DNA of 64,000 nucleotides from Myxocyprinus asiaticus (Eukaryota; Chordata; Actinopteri; Cypriniformes; Catostomidae): assembly GCF_019703515.2 (NCBI RefSeq), contig NC_059359.1:1717501-1781500 (forward strand). The letters run 5' to 3'. Every line of letters begins with the position of its first letter. Positions within the stretch are counted from its first letter, which is position 1. Under the pieces are notes generated by a model, which was given only the letters and a program-made list of their open reading frames with translations, had not been told where the DNA came from and made no database searches. Of the stretch, positions 36,070 through 47,120 are shown piece after piece. Both the position numbers and the translations under genes were made by a program.

Positions 36070-36397
36070 ATTTGCCTCCGCGTCTGAGACCGTCAATCCG
36101 CGCATCTTATCACGTGGCTTGTTGAGCGCGTTACCATGGAGACATAGCACATGTGGAGGCTTCGCTATTCTCTGTGGCATCCACGCACAACTCACCACGT
36201 GCCCCACCGAGAGCGAGAACCACATTATAGCTACCACGAGGAGGTTACCCCATGTGACTCTACCTTCCCTCGCAACCGGGTCAGTTTGGTTGCTTAGGAG
36301 ACCTGGCTGGAGTCACTCAGCACACCCTGGATTCGAACCAGCAAACTCCAGGGGTGGTAGTCAGCGTCTTTACCACTGAGCTACCCAGGCTCCCCCC
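36070..36397 (-). mobile_element. tRNA-derived SINE, copy D, 3'-truncated
   Basis: Minus strand. Head at 36397: box A complement ACCACTGAGCTACCCAGG and box B complement GGATTCGAACCAGC are intact. The body runs to CGTCTGAGACCGTCAATCCG, but the tail beyond about 36070 is missing. No target duplication identified. Confidence 0.88.
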
Positions 36398-36543
36398 GCA
36401 CCATAGATTTAATTGTTTTGATGGAACTTTTAATGAGTCATGTGAAAGGGTTTTAATGGTTTATATGACATTTACTTTCATGAGAGCAATTTTTCTCTTC
36501 TGTTTCCATTTCCAACACTTTCGTTGTTTAGTTTTCCATTACA

Positions 36544-36577
<34 letters not shown>

Positions 36578-37297
36578 TTTCATCTGAACTTTTGAGGCCC
36601 CTGTAAAACTGCACATACTCTACAGATGTGTCTGTTTAGGGAGTTTTTTGGCTGAGGATGAAAAACGGCCGACAGCAGATAATTTTTAGCTTCGCTCATT
36701 AACACGACTGCAGCGTTTACTAAAAATCAATGGCTCGTGTTGTGTGAGGGTGGCCTGTTTTATTTCAGAATGAAAAACTCTGAAAATAACTTAAAGTAAT
36801 CCATAAATCTTAATCTGTACTCTGCTGAAATTGAGATAAAAGTGTAACTACATTGTAAAGCCAAAGTGAAATGGTGTACAACCCATTTGAAAGAGAAAAA
36901 ATGTTGTGCGTTTCCATTCATGTTGTCCCATGTGCATGATTCAGTGGTGCACATTACTCTAAAGAAAGGGAAAATGTTTTGTCTTTGCATTCCTTTCTAA
37001 TCAAGCCATCTTTTCAACCACCTGTCGTGTAGAGACACATTTTCACTCGAAAATGTCAGATTGTGTGTAGCCTCACGCTGTTGCCCATTGAGGATCAAAC
37101 ACCAAATGCATGTTTTTGCCCATCGCAACACATGGCCTCTGCTGCTAATCTGGGCCAAACACACAGAGAGCACTTGGCAGTGAACATAAACAAGGCAGAT
37201 TTTCAATTAAACCTCTGTTGCTTCATTACGTTGCCTTCAGATTTCTGGCTTTTGGAAAGAAGTGTTTGTCAGGAACCAGGTAACATCAGTCTCAGGC
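36398..37297. other. Intronic stretch with a CA microsatellite
   Basis: (CA)n at about 36543-36573. Otherwise nothing recognised. Confidence 0.6.
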
Positions 37298-37440
37298 TAT
37301 GTCTGCATTAATCTGGATAAATTTAAAAACGCGTTTTCGTTTTCGAAACGCTCTATAGTCCACACTGCCGTTTTCAAACATTTTCCAAAAGTTTCACATC
37401 CACACTGAAACGTATGAAAGCTCTTAAATCCCCTTTATGT

Positions 37441-37899
37441 GGGGTGCTTGGGTAGCTCAGTGGTAAAATACACTGGCTACCACCCCTGGAGTTCGCTAGT
37501 TCGAATCCCAGGGCATGCTGAGTGACTCCAGACAGGCTTCCTAAGCAACCAAATTGGCCCGGTTGCTAGGGAGGGTAGAGTCACATGGGGTAACCTCCTC
37601 ATGGTCGCTATAATGTGGTTATCGCTCGGTGGGGTGCGTGGTGAGTTGTGCGTGGTTGCCACGGTGGATAGCGTGAAGCCTCCACACGCGCTATGTCTCC
37701 GTGGCAACGCGCTCAACAAGCCACGTGATAAGATGCGCGGGTTGGTGGTCTCAGACGCCGAGGCAGCTGGGATTCGTCCTCCGCCACCCGGATTAAGGCA
37801 AATCACTACGTGACCACGAGGACTTAAAAGCACATTGGGAATTGGGCATTCCAAATTGGGGAGAAAAGGGGGAAAAATACAAAAAATTAAAAAAACTTT
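37441..37899 (+). mobile_element. tRNA-derived SINE, copy E, full length with 12-bp duplication
   Basis: Flanked by TCCCCTTTATGT at 37429-37440 and 37900-37911. The head has box A (GGGTAGCTCAGTGGTAAAA) and box B (GTTCGAATCCC). The body has GTCACATGGGGTAACCTCC, GGCAACGCGCTCAACAAGCC and CCACGAGGACTTAAAAGC. The tail is 'ccaaattggggagaaaagg' plus an A-rich stretch. It is the best reference copy in the window. Pol III transcription is inferred from the boxes. Confidence 0.93.
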
Positions 37900-38206
37900 T
37901 CCCCTTTATGTTATGCGAACAATCCATGGACGGTCTGAAACGCAATTGTCCTCTGCTGCTTTCAAAACCGCATACTGTCACAGTATGTTCTGTATTTGAT
38001 GAAGGACACACTTGTCTGCCGGAAAACAGTACGTTCTTTTAGGTATGCATGCGAGCAGTATGAATAGATTTCGGACATGCTTCATCCGGGGATGTTGGCA
38101 TCGTCTTGTGACCTGAATATATGACGTAATAACAACAACCGCGAAAACTCTCTGCTTTGGTTAAACTAGCACCATTTAACCACAAGGGCGATTATCTTGG
38201 TATATA

Positions 38207-39804
38207 CAGTGCATCCGGAAAGTATTCACAGCGCTTCACTTTTTCCACATTTTGTTATGTTACAGCCTTATTCCAAAATGGATTAAATTCATTATTTTCC
38301 TCAACATTCTACAAACAATACCCCATAATGACAACGTGAAAAGTTTGTTTGAAATCTTTGCAAATTTATTACAAATAAAAAACAAAAAAAATCACATGTT
38401 CATAAGTATTCACAGCCTTTGCTCAATACTTTGTTGAAGCACCTTTGGCACCAGTTACAGCCTCAAGTCTTTTTGAGTATGACGCTACAAGCTTGGCACA
38501 CCTATTTTTGGGCAGTTTCTCCCATTCTTCTTTGCAGGACCTCTCAAGCTCCATCAGGTTGGATGGGGAGCGTTGGTGCACAGCCATTTTCAGATCTCTC
38601 CAGAGATGTTCAATCGGGTTCAAGTCTGGGCTCTGGCTGGGCCACTCAAGGACATTCACAGAGTTGTCCCGGAGCCACTCCTTTGTTATCTTGGCTGTGT
38701 CAGGTCGTTGTCCTGTTGGAAGATGAACCTTCGCCCCAGTCTGAGGTCCAGAGCGCTCTGGAGCAGGTTTTCATCAAGGATGTCTCTGTACATTGCTGCA
38801 TTCATCTTTCCCTCGATCTTGACTAGTCTCCCAGTTCCTGCCGCTGAAAAACATCCCCACAGCATGATGCTGCCACCACCATGCTTCACTGTAGGGATGG
38901 TATTGGCCAGGTGATGAGCGGTGCCTGGTTTCCTCCAGACATGACGCTTGCCATTCAGGCCAAAGAGTTCAATCTTTGTTTCTCATGGTCTGAGAGTCCT
39001 TCAGGTGCCTTTTGGCAAACTCCAGGCGGGCTGTCATGTGCCTTTTACTGAGGAGTGGCTTCCGTCTGGCCACTCTACCATACAGGCCTGATTGGTGGAG
39101 TGCTGCAGAGATGGTTGTTCTTCTGGAAGGTTCTCCTCTCTCTACAGAGAAATGCTGGAGCTCTGTCAGAGTGACCATCGGGTTCTTGGTCACCTCCCTG
39201 ACTAAGGCCCTTCTCCCCCGATCGCTCAGTTTGGCCAGGCGGCCAGCTCTAGGAAGAGTCCTGGTGGTTCCAAACTTCCATTTACGGATGATGGAGGCCA
39301 CTGTGCTCACTGGGACCTTCAATGCTGCAGAAAGTTTTCTGTACCCTTCCCCAGATCAGTGCCTCGATACAATCCTGTCTCGGAGGTCTACAGACAATTC
39401 CTTGGACTTCATGGCTTGGTTTGTGCTCTGACATGCACTGTTAACTGTGGGACCTTATATAGACAGGTGTGTGCCTTTCCAAATCATGTCCAATCAACTG
39501 AATTTACCACAGGTGGACTCCAATCAAGTTGTAGAAACATCTCAAGGATGATCAGTGGAAACAGGATGCACCTGAGCTCAATTTTGAGTGTCATGGCAAA
39601 GGCTGTGAATACTTATGTACATGTGTTTTTTATTTTTAATAAATTTGCAAAGATTTCAAACAAACTTCTTTTCACGTTGTCATTATGGGGTATTTTTTGT
39701 AGAATTTCGAGGAAAATAATGAATTTAATCCATTTTGGAATAAGGCTGTAACATAACAAAATGTGGAAAAAGTGAAGCGCTGTGAATACTTTCCGGATGC
39801 ACTG
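38207..39804 (-). mobile_element. Full-length Tc1-like transposon with ~200-bp terminal repeats
   Basis: 1,598 bp between TA at 38205-38206 and 39805-39806. Termini CAGTGCATCCGGAAAGTATT are perfectly inverted, and the arms stay nearly identical for about 200 bp (38207-38415 vs 39600-39804), with only a few substitutions and small indels. That near-identity suggests recent insertion or conversion. The transposase lies on the minus strand. Confidence 0.93.
38423..39412 (-). pseudogene. Tc1-like transposase, frameshifted
   Basis: Minus strand, in three main pieces. 38969-39322: helix-turn-helix and linker (VPVSTVASIIRKWKFGTTRT, GRLAKLSDRGRRALVREVTK) down to [16 protein letters not shown], where the frame breaks at the first catalytic motif. 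38686-38889: [20 protein letters not shown] to [13 protein letters not shown], with the second catalytic Asp, then a stop. 38423-38659: [18 protein letters not shown] with the Glu, and an intact C-terminus GAKGASTKY. The protein start is near 39412. Few lesions, so it is a young corpse. Confidence 0.88.
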
Positions 39805-40563
39805 TATAGCACTTACTGTTGAAGAGCGTCTGCCTCGTGAGTCACTTGTTCCTTTTAAATCCAGTGTTTTGAACGTGACTTCGCCTCAGCTCCCAAGGGA
39901 TTATGGGATCGTTAAGTGTCCAGTCGATCCACACTTGCCAGAAATAGTATGTCACCCGGGTATTTCTCGCTTACTGCTTCATGAATACTGTGGATTTGGA
40001 CATACTACTTTATTGGCATACTGCTTTTGGCATACTATATAGTAGAGATGTATGGATATTCGGATGCAGCGCTCGTGTTTCGCCGCCAGACAGCAATTCA
40101 GAGTTAACTTCCCGTTGCTTTTGAAAGAATGCAATGTAAAGGTTGTACAAAGTAACAGTGCTATCAAATTGGATATCAGGCACAATGCCGCTACACCATG
40201 GGCCACAATCTTTATTGTTTTGGGTTGATTGGATCACATGACTGCGTCATCGTTTTCAGATATCTCCGTCTTTCCCGTCCACACTACAACACGAAAACGG
40301 CATTTTCAAATTTATCCACTTGGGAGAGCGTTTTCAAAACGTTCTTTTTTTTTTCACTGACAAAAAGGGCATCTCGGTATGGACGGAAGGTCAAAACCTA
40401 ATGAAAAATAAGCGTTTTCAAACAAAAACGTATTAGTGTGGACGTAGCCTCAGATGACACGCTAACTGACCGCCAAGTGGAAACTGGCACAACAGTCTGG
40501 TTCTGGAAGTAAAAATCCCTTTTGTTTTCTCCATAGAGGAATTGATTGTTAATCATACCTTAA

Positions 40564-41070
40564 CCCTTGTGCAACCTTCGGGACATTTTTGTCGTTTTAA
40601 TTTTTGTTTTTTCGATCATTTTGGCTGTGTTAATGCCAACGACATATATTTGACCAAAGTTGTGTATTTTAGGGGGGAATTTTGATATTTCAACCTCAGT
40701 TCCTATAATACATCTATATTACACTGTGTACACAAAATAGTTACACTCAGGACCTTCAGGACAAAAATGTCCCCATTGAAACCCATTAAAACTGCAATAT
40801 TTGATCCCAGTGCCATTAAAGCATAAAATCATGAATTCTATGATATTATGCTTTCATTCCAGAGCCCTGGCTTCAAAATTTACATTTTAATATTTTCCAG
40901 CAGATGGCGCCATTTTTCTCATGTTTAGCCTATGGAGCAAATACATGCTTTTCCCCTATTCTCTGTTTGTTGTATTAGAGAGCACTGCAGGACAAATGAA
41001 TAAATGATGCAGCTAAAATTGTGTGGGTGTGTTGATATGGATGACAGTGTGTTTGTATGTGTGTATTGAG

Positions 41071-41152
<82 letters not shown>

Positions 41153-41377
41153 AACAACAGTGGCATTATATAAACAAACTGGCATTTAAAGGGTTAAAAT
41201 CCTGAAAATGAATGAATATTTGGTAGTTATGATCAGAACTGATGTTGATTAAAGAAATTAACTCATTAAAAGTGGAAAATAATATTAATATATAATATTA
41301 TTATGGCAGTTTTTTGACGTGGACATTTTTGTCCTCTAAGGACCTCTGAGCAACTTATTTAAATTGAAGCACAAGGG
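40564..41377. mobile_element. TTAA-flanked nonautonomous transposon (piggyBac-like), copy 2, intact
   Basis: TTAA at 40560-40563 and 41378-41381. Termini CCCTTGTGC are perfectly inverted, with GACATTTTTGTC palindromes just inside both ends. 814 bp, with a (GT)n tract at 41073-41149 in the middle. It matches the element at 27170-27885 in opposite orientation. No transposase. TTAA plus CCC termini point to piggyBac mobilisation. Confidence 0.85.
41073..41149. repeat. (GT)n microsatellite
   Basis: About 38 uninterrupted GT dinucleotides inside the TTAA element. Its homologue at 27370-27460 carries interrupted CA tracts, so the repeat is ancestral to the family. Confidence 0.97.
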
Positions 41378-41381
41378 TTAA

Positions 41382-42671
41382 AAACCTTAAAAGGCATTTT
41401 CATTTGTAATCCTTTAACCTGGAACTGCTAGCTAATTCATTAAAGCCTCTCATTTAAAACATGTGTAATTTAAAAGCTTGGAATTTGGACTTGCTGCTAT
41501 TTAAGGTACGTCGAATGTAATATGAACCAGAAATGTGTCTGCGGACCACGGTCTCTGTTGCTTTCCGCCTGTCAGTCATTTTGTGCATTCTCATAGTATT
41601 GTAGTTGCAGCGAGTTATTGAGGCTTAATGCCATTTTTATGCCATGTTGCTTTAAATCAATAGTTTTTATATTTTTCAATTGTTTTTAATTCTATTAGGT
41701 CAGTCGAAATGCTTCATGGGATTGTAGTTCATTCCCTCATTAAAGACGTTAAGTACACAGTCTTTTACTTTTTTCTTTTTGTCTCATTTCAAGTATTTTT
41801 TTTGCTTCAAATCACAGTTTGTAATGTTGTGACGAACCAATCACTGGATTAGCAAAAGTTTGCCAGGTTACAGCTAAACAATGTTTGTGTGCATCGAAAT
41901 GAGTTATTAGTTATAATATGAAGTAATTTTGCAGTACAGTTAATTGAAAATCAATTAAAAAAATTACATACAAATTGTGTCAGTATTGTTATGGACCTCT
42001 GAGATGGGACTGACCACGATCGCTATTTTAATGTGGGGGTTACAGACATTTGATGCATTTAAAACTCTAGGTTAATTGTATATTCAATAATAGTTTATCT
42101 AACATAGGTAATAGATTTCACAGCGAAACACATGGGATTTGTGTCTCTAATGCTTAGAAAAAAAGCCATGGGACACCAATGTGTACCATTTTTGTGGCAA
42201 CTCTCTGTTCAACTACAAAATTACTTCTGAATCTCTCTGTGATGACCATGAAGGAGCATGCGACGAGAGAAAGCACGCTCAGCCTGTTGCAGGTCGCAGA
42301 AGTCTGTGCAGCATGCTAACACTCTGGCGCTGTGAAAGGGAATCCCTCAGCCAGAGATTGTGAGGGCAGGAGAAAAGCATTCAAGAAGCTGGGACAAATC
42401 GATAACCGTCCGCTCTGAATTATCTCGAGTGCAGCGCTCTGTTCAGCTGAAACTAGCACTTCAGCTCATTGCAACACTCCGTACCGCATGCATATGTATG
42501 CCATGTTCTACCCTCACTTCCTGTGCCACTTAAACTTTATTTAAATCAGGTCAGTCAGAGATTACCACCATATCAAGCCATTCAGGGCGAGTGGGCGCAA
42601 TGGGGGATGAGCATTTGAGTGCATGTTTACATGCACATCAAATAAACTTTTAACTATCAAAACAAATACAC
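41382..42671. other. Intronic stretch without recognised features
   Basis: The segment 42200-42380 has balanced composition and a short open frame but no domain. Nothing else supported. Confidence 0.5.
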
Positions 42672-42958
42672 ACAGTTGAAGTCAGAAGTTTACATACACT
42701 TAAGTTGAAGCCATTAAAACTCATTTTTTAACTACTCCACAGATTTAATATTAGCAAACTATAGTTTTGGCAAGTCGTTTAGGACATCTACTTTGTGCTT
42801 GACATAAGTAATTGTTCTAACAATTGTTTACAGACAGATTGTTTCACTTTTAATTGACTATATCACAATTCCAGTGGGTCAGAAGTTTACATACACTAAG
42901 TTAACTGTGCCTTTAAGCAGCTTGGAAAATTCCAGAAAATTATGTCAAGCCTTTAGAA
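42672..42958 (+). mobile_element. Solo left terminal repeat of a Sleeping Beauty/Tdr1-type element
   Basis: Outer direct repeat CAGTTGAAGTCAGAAGTTTA at 42673 and inner direct repeat GTGGGTCAGAAGTTTACATA at about 42875, roughly 200 bp apart: the IR/DR structure of this branch. It breaks off at CAAGCCTTTAG (42957), before any transposase. The matching sequence at 18300-18512 is in the other orientation. Confidence 0.88.
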
Positions 42959-43110
42959 ATCAAATCAAATCCCTTTATTGTCACTCAACCATATACACAA
43001 CAGTGCGACAGTGGGTGAAAGTCTTGGGTGCGGTTCCAAGCAACATAGCAGTATGACAATTACAATAAACATCTGATTTACACATAACACAGTTTACACA
43101 TCTATTACAC
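42959..43110. repeat. Dispersed repeat, second copy (see 24900)
   Basis: ATCAAATCAAATCCCTTTAT, 'tcactcaaccatatacacaacagtgcgacagtgggtga', 'ggttccaagcaacatagcagt'. It abuts the broken end of the solo terminal repeat, so its insertion or a linked deletion may have removed the rest of that element. Confidence 0.6.
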
Positions 43111-43149
43111 CCCCCACACCCCACCCCCAATATGATCAAAAAGCTTTTT

Positions 43150-43236
43150 ATACATTTTTGTCCCCATTGTCCTTAGATGATACACAACAAATTGCGTGCA
43201 AATCGGACAAACAACCTAGGAGGAGTTCGAAAAAGT

Positions 43237-43272
<36 letters not shown>

Positions 43273-43580
43273 TTGGAAAATTCAAAATGCCGGAAAGTCT
43301 TGTCAGGTGGAAATTGATTCTGGGCCTTACGGCCCAAAAGTTATGAGCATAAACACAAGTGCAACTTTGAACTGTTGGTGGCACTAGAGGGTATGGTTTA
43401 GAAACCCCAAATTTGGGTCAGTTATAGTTTATGGTGTCCTCTATCAGTGTGCCAAATTTCACAACTTTCGTCCAAAGGTTTCTATGGGCTGCCATCGACT
43501 CCCAGCCAGAAGAAGAAGAATAAGAATACTAACAGATACAGTAGGTGCCTACGCACTTCCAGTGCTTGACACCTAATTAT
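43150..43580. repeat. Dispersed repeat (inverse of 19070-19745) with (TTTA)n
   Basis: GCGTGCAAATCGGACAAACA and AGGAGGAGTTCGAAAAAG match the reverse complement of the 19.4-kb copy. (TTTA)n at about 43238-43273 interrupts it. Confidence 0.55.
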
Positions 43581-43766
43581 GCTATTACAGAAAATTAAGC
43601 TGCAATGTCTGTAATGTCTTAAAGACATCACTCGTGCAATCTATCAAATTGTCTGTGCGCTTCGTGGGTTTATTGCTTGTGATTTACATTTGAATAATTG
43701 CGCATAATCTGTACATAACAGATTTGTATTAGATTGCACTATGTACGTGTGTATGTATGTATGTGT

Positions 43767-43813
<47 letters not shown>

Positions 43814-44689
43814 TGTACGTATGTGTATAATTATTTTTTATTTTTTATTATTATCTATGTCCTGCTGCTGTTTTTCTATTGTTGTACACTGGAAGCTCCT
43901 GTCACCAAGACAAATGCCTTATATGTGTAAGCATACTTGGCAGTAAAGCTGATTCTGATTCAATTAACCACAAGTGCAAGTATGTTGGACACGCCTTCCA
44001 AAAGGAGGCTTTTGCATGTAGTAACTGTACCAAATGTAACCATACTGCTTACTAATGGCTTTCACTAAATATCATTTTGTTACCAAGACCCATTATTTTG
44101 CACATCTGAAAGTTACCCTTCATCTATAGTTCCCTTTCGTCTATCCACGTAGCTCTTTTACCATAATCGTAAAAGCAACAGTGGCCAATCGCTGTCTTGT
44201 TACCTTGGTAACAGGATGGTCTAATCTCCAGCGCGGTGATCCGTCACAGGGGTTGCAGAGGGTTATCCAGCTGTGACATGCATGTTAATAAATGTAGAAA
44301 GCATGTCACTAGGATCTATATTTCTCACATCCTTGGTTTAGGTCAGAGAAGGTGAACCGGTTCCTGAGAGGGTGAATAATTTGCCCGGTCTTTTGTTTAG
44401 CCATAGGGAATACTGTTACTATGCAGACCATGCTGCTAACTGCCAGAAACCTTTTTACAGATGTGATGCCTGTCTTTCCTTTGATCAAATACAGGGATGT
44501 TTGTTTTCCTGTGCTCAAGAGAAACAAGCACACTTCAATCACATATGCAGTAATAACAGCACGCCTGATTACCGCGGTAAAACGTGGCCTATATGAGGTC
44601 ACCACACCAGCTGTCCACTTATGGCTTTTATTTGATCACTAGAATACTGCTTCCTCTTTAATCATCAGATATGTCGATTTAAGACGTCT
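43581..44689. other. Intronic stretch with a GT microsatellite
   Basis: (GT)n at about 43761-43812. 44300-44640 is an open, balanced stretch in both directions without recognisable domains. Confidence 0.5.
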
Positions 44690-45139
44690 TCAATGTCCAG
44701 GAAATGTACCTGCATGGTCACTTTAAGACTACAGTCTTGACCAACACAGAATATGTATCGTTTTAAAGCTTAGAAGCTCTACTTTCCAATGCATGTAGGC
44801 ATTATGACCAAAACTGAACAAGTGCTTTGAAATAAATCAGGAGTGTTGCGTTTCGATCATTTATTAATAATTTTGCACTGCACATATTATTGTAATCGGT
44901 AACATTAAACTGATCAAATAGTCATGTGTCATATGTTGTTGGAAAGCTCTCAAAGAGTAGAATACAATAAGCCTATTTGTTTTACTCAGACAAAAATATA
45001 GTGAGTAATAGATAAGTATATGTCTTTGACATACGTTACATGTAAACAGGTGTTGCGTATATGCCACGTTTTCGATTGTAACTTCATGAAAAATAAACCG
45101 AACATAAAATTCCACATACCATTACTTAAGAGGAGGTGA

Positions 45140-45170
<31 letters not shown>

Positions 45171-45555
45171 GCCCACACACAATGTAATCAGATGTATAGA
45201 TAATTAGATAATCCACACATTGTGCACACAGCTAAAAACACATTAGCTTTCTTGGATCAGATGAATATCATAAATTATGCATTACGTTGTCCAGCATAAT
45301 GGAACATTAAACCTATCGCATTAGGATTCAGATTGCTGCAACCAGAGGTGAAAGTCATCCAAATATGGGCAGAGAGGATTGTTCAATGTAATTACATATG
45401 GCCACCAGGAGATGGCGCCAAGTACATGACACAGACTCAATGATGACTCAAATGACACAGAATGGAACTGAATGAGATCTCGTTACTCATGACTGCATGC
45501 TTTGGAGAGAGAGCACACCTTTAGTCATTGTTGTGTACAATTCTTATGTACAATT
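44690..45555. repeat. Dispersed repeat, copy 2, uninterrupted
   Basis: Matches 7965-8372 and 9561-9745 in order: AGCTTAGAAGCTCTACTTTC, 'attatgaccaaaactgaacaagtgcttt', 'gcccacacacaatgtaatc', ATATGGCCACCAGGAGATGG and 'gactcaatgatgactcaaatgacacagaatg'. It lacks the hAT insertion (site about 45196). (AT)n at 45147-45168. Confidence 0.75.
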
Positions 45556-46059
45556 TTGTCAAATGCTCTGCTTTTTTTTTTCCTGGATATTCCATTCTCT
45601 GGATATAACATAACTCATGTCATGTGACAGTGATGTGGCTTACAGAAAATGCCCGTTTGTCTTATTTCCCCAAAATCAATCCACTGAATTACTTACTGTG
45701 TTCTATTGAAGATGCAATAGTAGCTGCATGTTTGTAAATGGTGTTTTATCAGCGGACAGAATACTTTGTATGGAGAGAGAGAGAGAGAGAAGAGAAGCTC
45801 TAGTCAATACTCATCTGTCTTGTGGATAGAAAGCACAGAATGAAAAGAGAAATATATGCAGAAGCTAATCCATCGCTCTATCTTAAGGTTCACAGTGCTA
45901 AAATTGTTTGTTGATTCTGCAGTACCGTTTCAGCCCAAATAACTTCTTTACTATTTATTTGAAGAGTTAGTTAAGAGATATAATTAGATTTAGTATCTAT
46001 TGTACATGTTAGAGATTAGTGTGTTACTAATTAATTACTACTAAACCCTAACTGCTTAA

Positions 46060-46112
46060 TTTGGTTAATAACTGGCAGATAAATATCAGCAGCCGATACA
46101 TCAGTGCATCCA

Positions 46113-46160
<48 letters not shown>
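46060..46160. mobile_element. hAT right-end fragment plus (AT)n
   Basis: 'ttaatttggttaataactgg', 'atatcagcagccgatacatcagtgcatcca' corresponds to the right end of the element at 51671-54427. (AT)n follows at 46121-46158. Confidence 0.65.
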
Positions 46161-46162
<2 letters not shown>

Positions 46163-47120
46163 TCTGTATAAAGATATTGCCCTGATCCCCTAACATCTGA
46201 TGCAAACCTTAATCCAGGTGACGTCCAAACTCTCTTGCTTCTTGAAACTCATGTTTATGTATGTTAATGTAGAATAAAACCACTTTTTCTAGATCATTGA
46301 TATGACTCATGTAAGTGTCCATCATATAAAGTGTTATCAATTTCTTTGTATAAAACTATTTAATGAGGATACACCCTTAACAGGCTTTTGTGCTGCAGAG
46401 ATTTATCAGCTTGTATGTTTTTTATGAGCCGAAATGTTTTACGCTGCATATAATGTGTGTGTAGGCATTTATGTTTGCGTTTCCGCAGCTCTGTATATTC
46501 CCGCCACTCTCTGAAGGTCACTGTTGTCGTGAATGGCGGTTCAGATCACTGCAGTCATGTGATGCGATGCACTAGAGCTGAAGTACAGACATTCCACCGG
46601 TGATACTGACACCACAGCTGAACATACACACACTAGAGGTCTGCATGGGCTTTACGCTGAAGCCCGAACCCAGCCTGAAGCCTGAACCCGAAATCACTTA
46701 CACTCTTTATAATTTTTTCTCCATGCATGTAAATTTGTAACAATAAGCTGTATTTTGTTAAAGCATCATAGGCAGCATTCTTAACAGTATAATAACTGTA
46801 AACATACACCGTTTTAACAAGACACAGTGGCCCCTAAGCACCCCAGAGACGGGAAAAAACATTGGTGATTGTTTATCAAACGCTTACATTTTGCTGCGTG
46901 AAGAACAATTGGAATCGTGTAACAGTGTAACAGTCACACACTGAAAAAATGACTAGTAAGAGATTTTAATAAAAGTAAGTTTTTGCACACAGTTTTTCTG
47001 GTAAATATTGGATGGTATAAAAATGTATGATGTAAAACTATGTAAAGTTTTTGACAATATTGATTTGAGTAAATTTAACTTGAACATTTTAGTAAATTCA
47101 GTAACTTTTACTAACAAATA

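Larger units (their letters stand above)
37298..40451. mobile_element. Inverted-terminus transposon hosting a SINE and a Tc1 element
   Basis: Left end AGGCTATGTCTGCATTAATC followed by GATAAATTTAAAAACGCGTT; the right end read as reverse complement is AGGCTACGTCCACACTAATACG, with 'gtggataaatttgaaaatgccgttttcg' further in. Repeated 'cgttttcaaa' sequence on both sides. Its own DNA is about 1.1 kb; the remainder is the SINE 37441-37899 and the Tc1 38207-39804. No target duplication could be fixed. Confidence 0.65.

Noticed and set aside
38419..39431. Plus-strand open frames of up to 139 aa
   Set aside because: Antisense of the minus-strand Tc1 transposase; no independent domain.
44300..44640. Overlapping open frames of 73-98 aa on both strands
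   Set aside because: No family signal, no splice context, balanced composition only.
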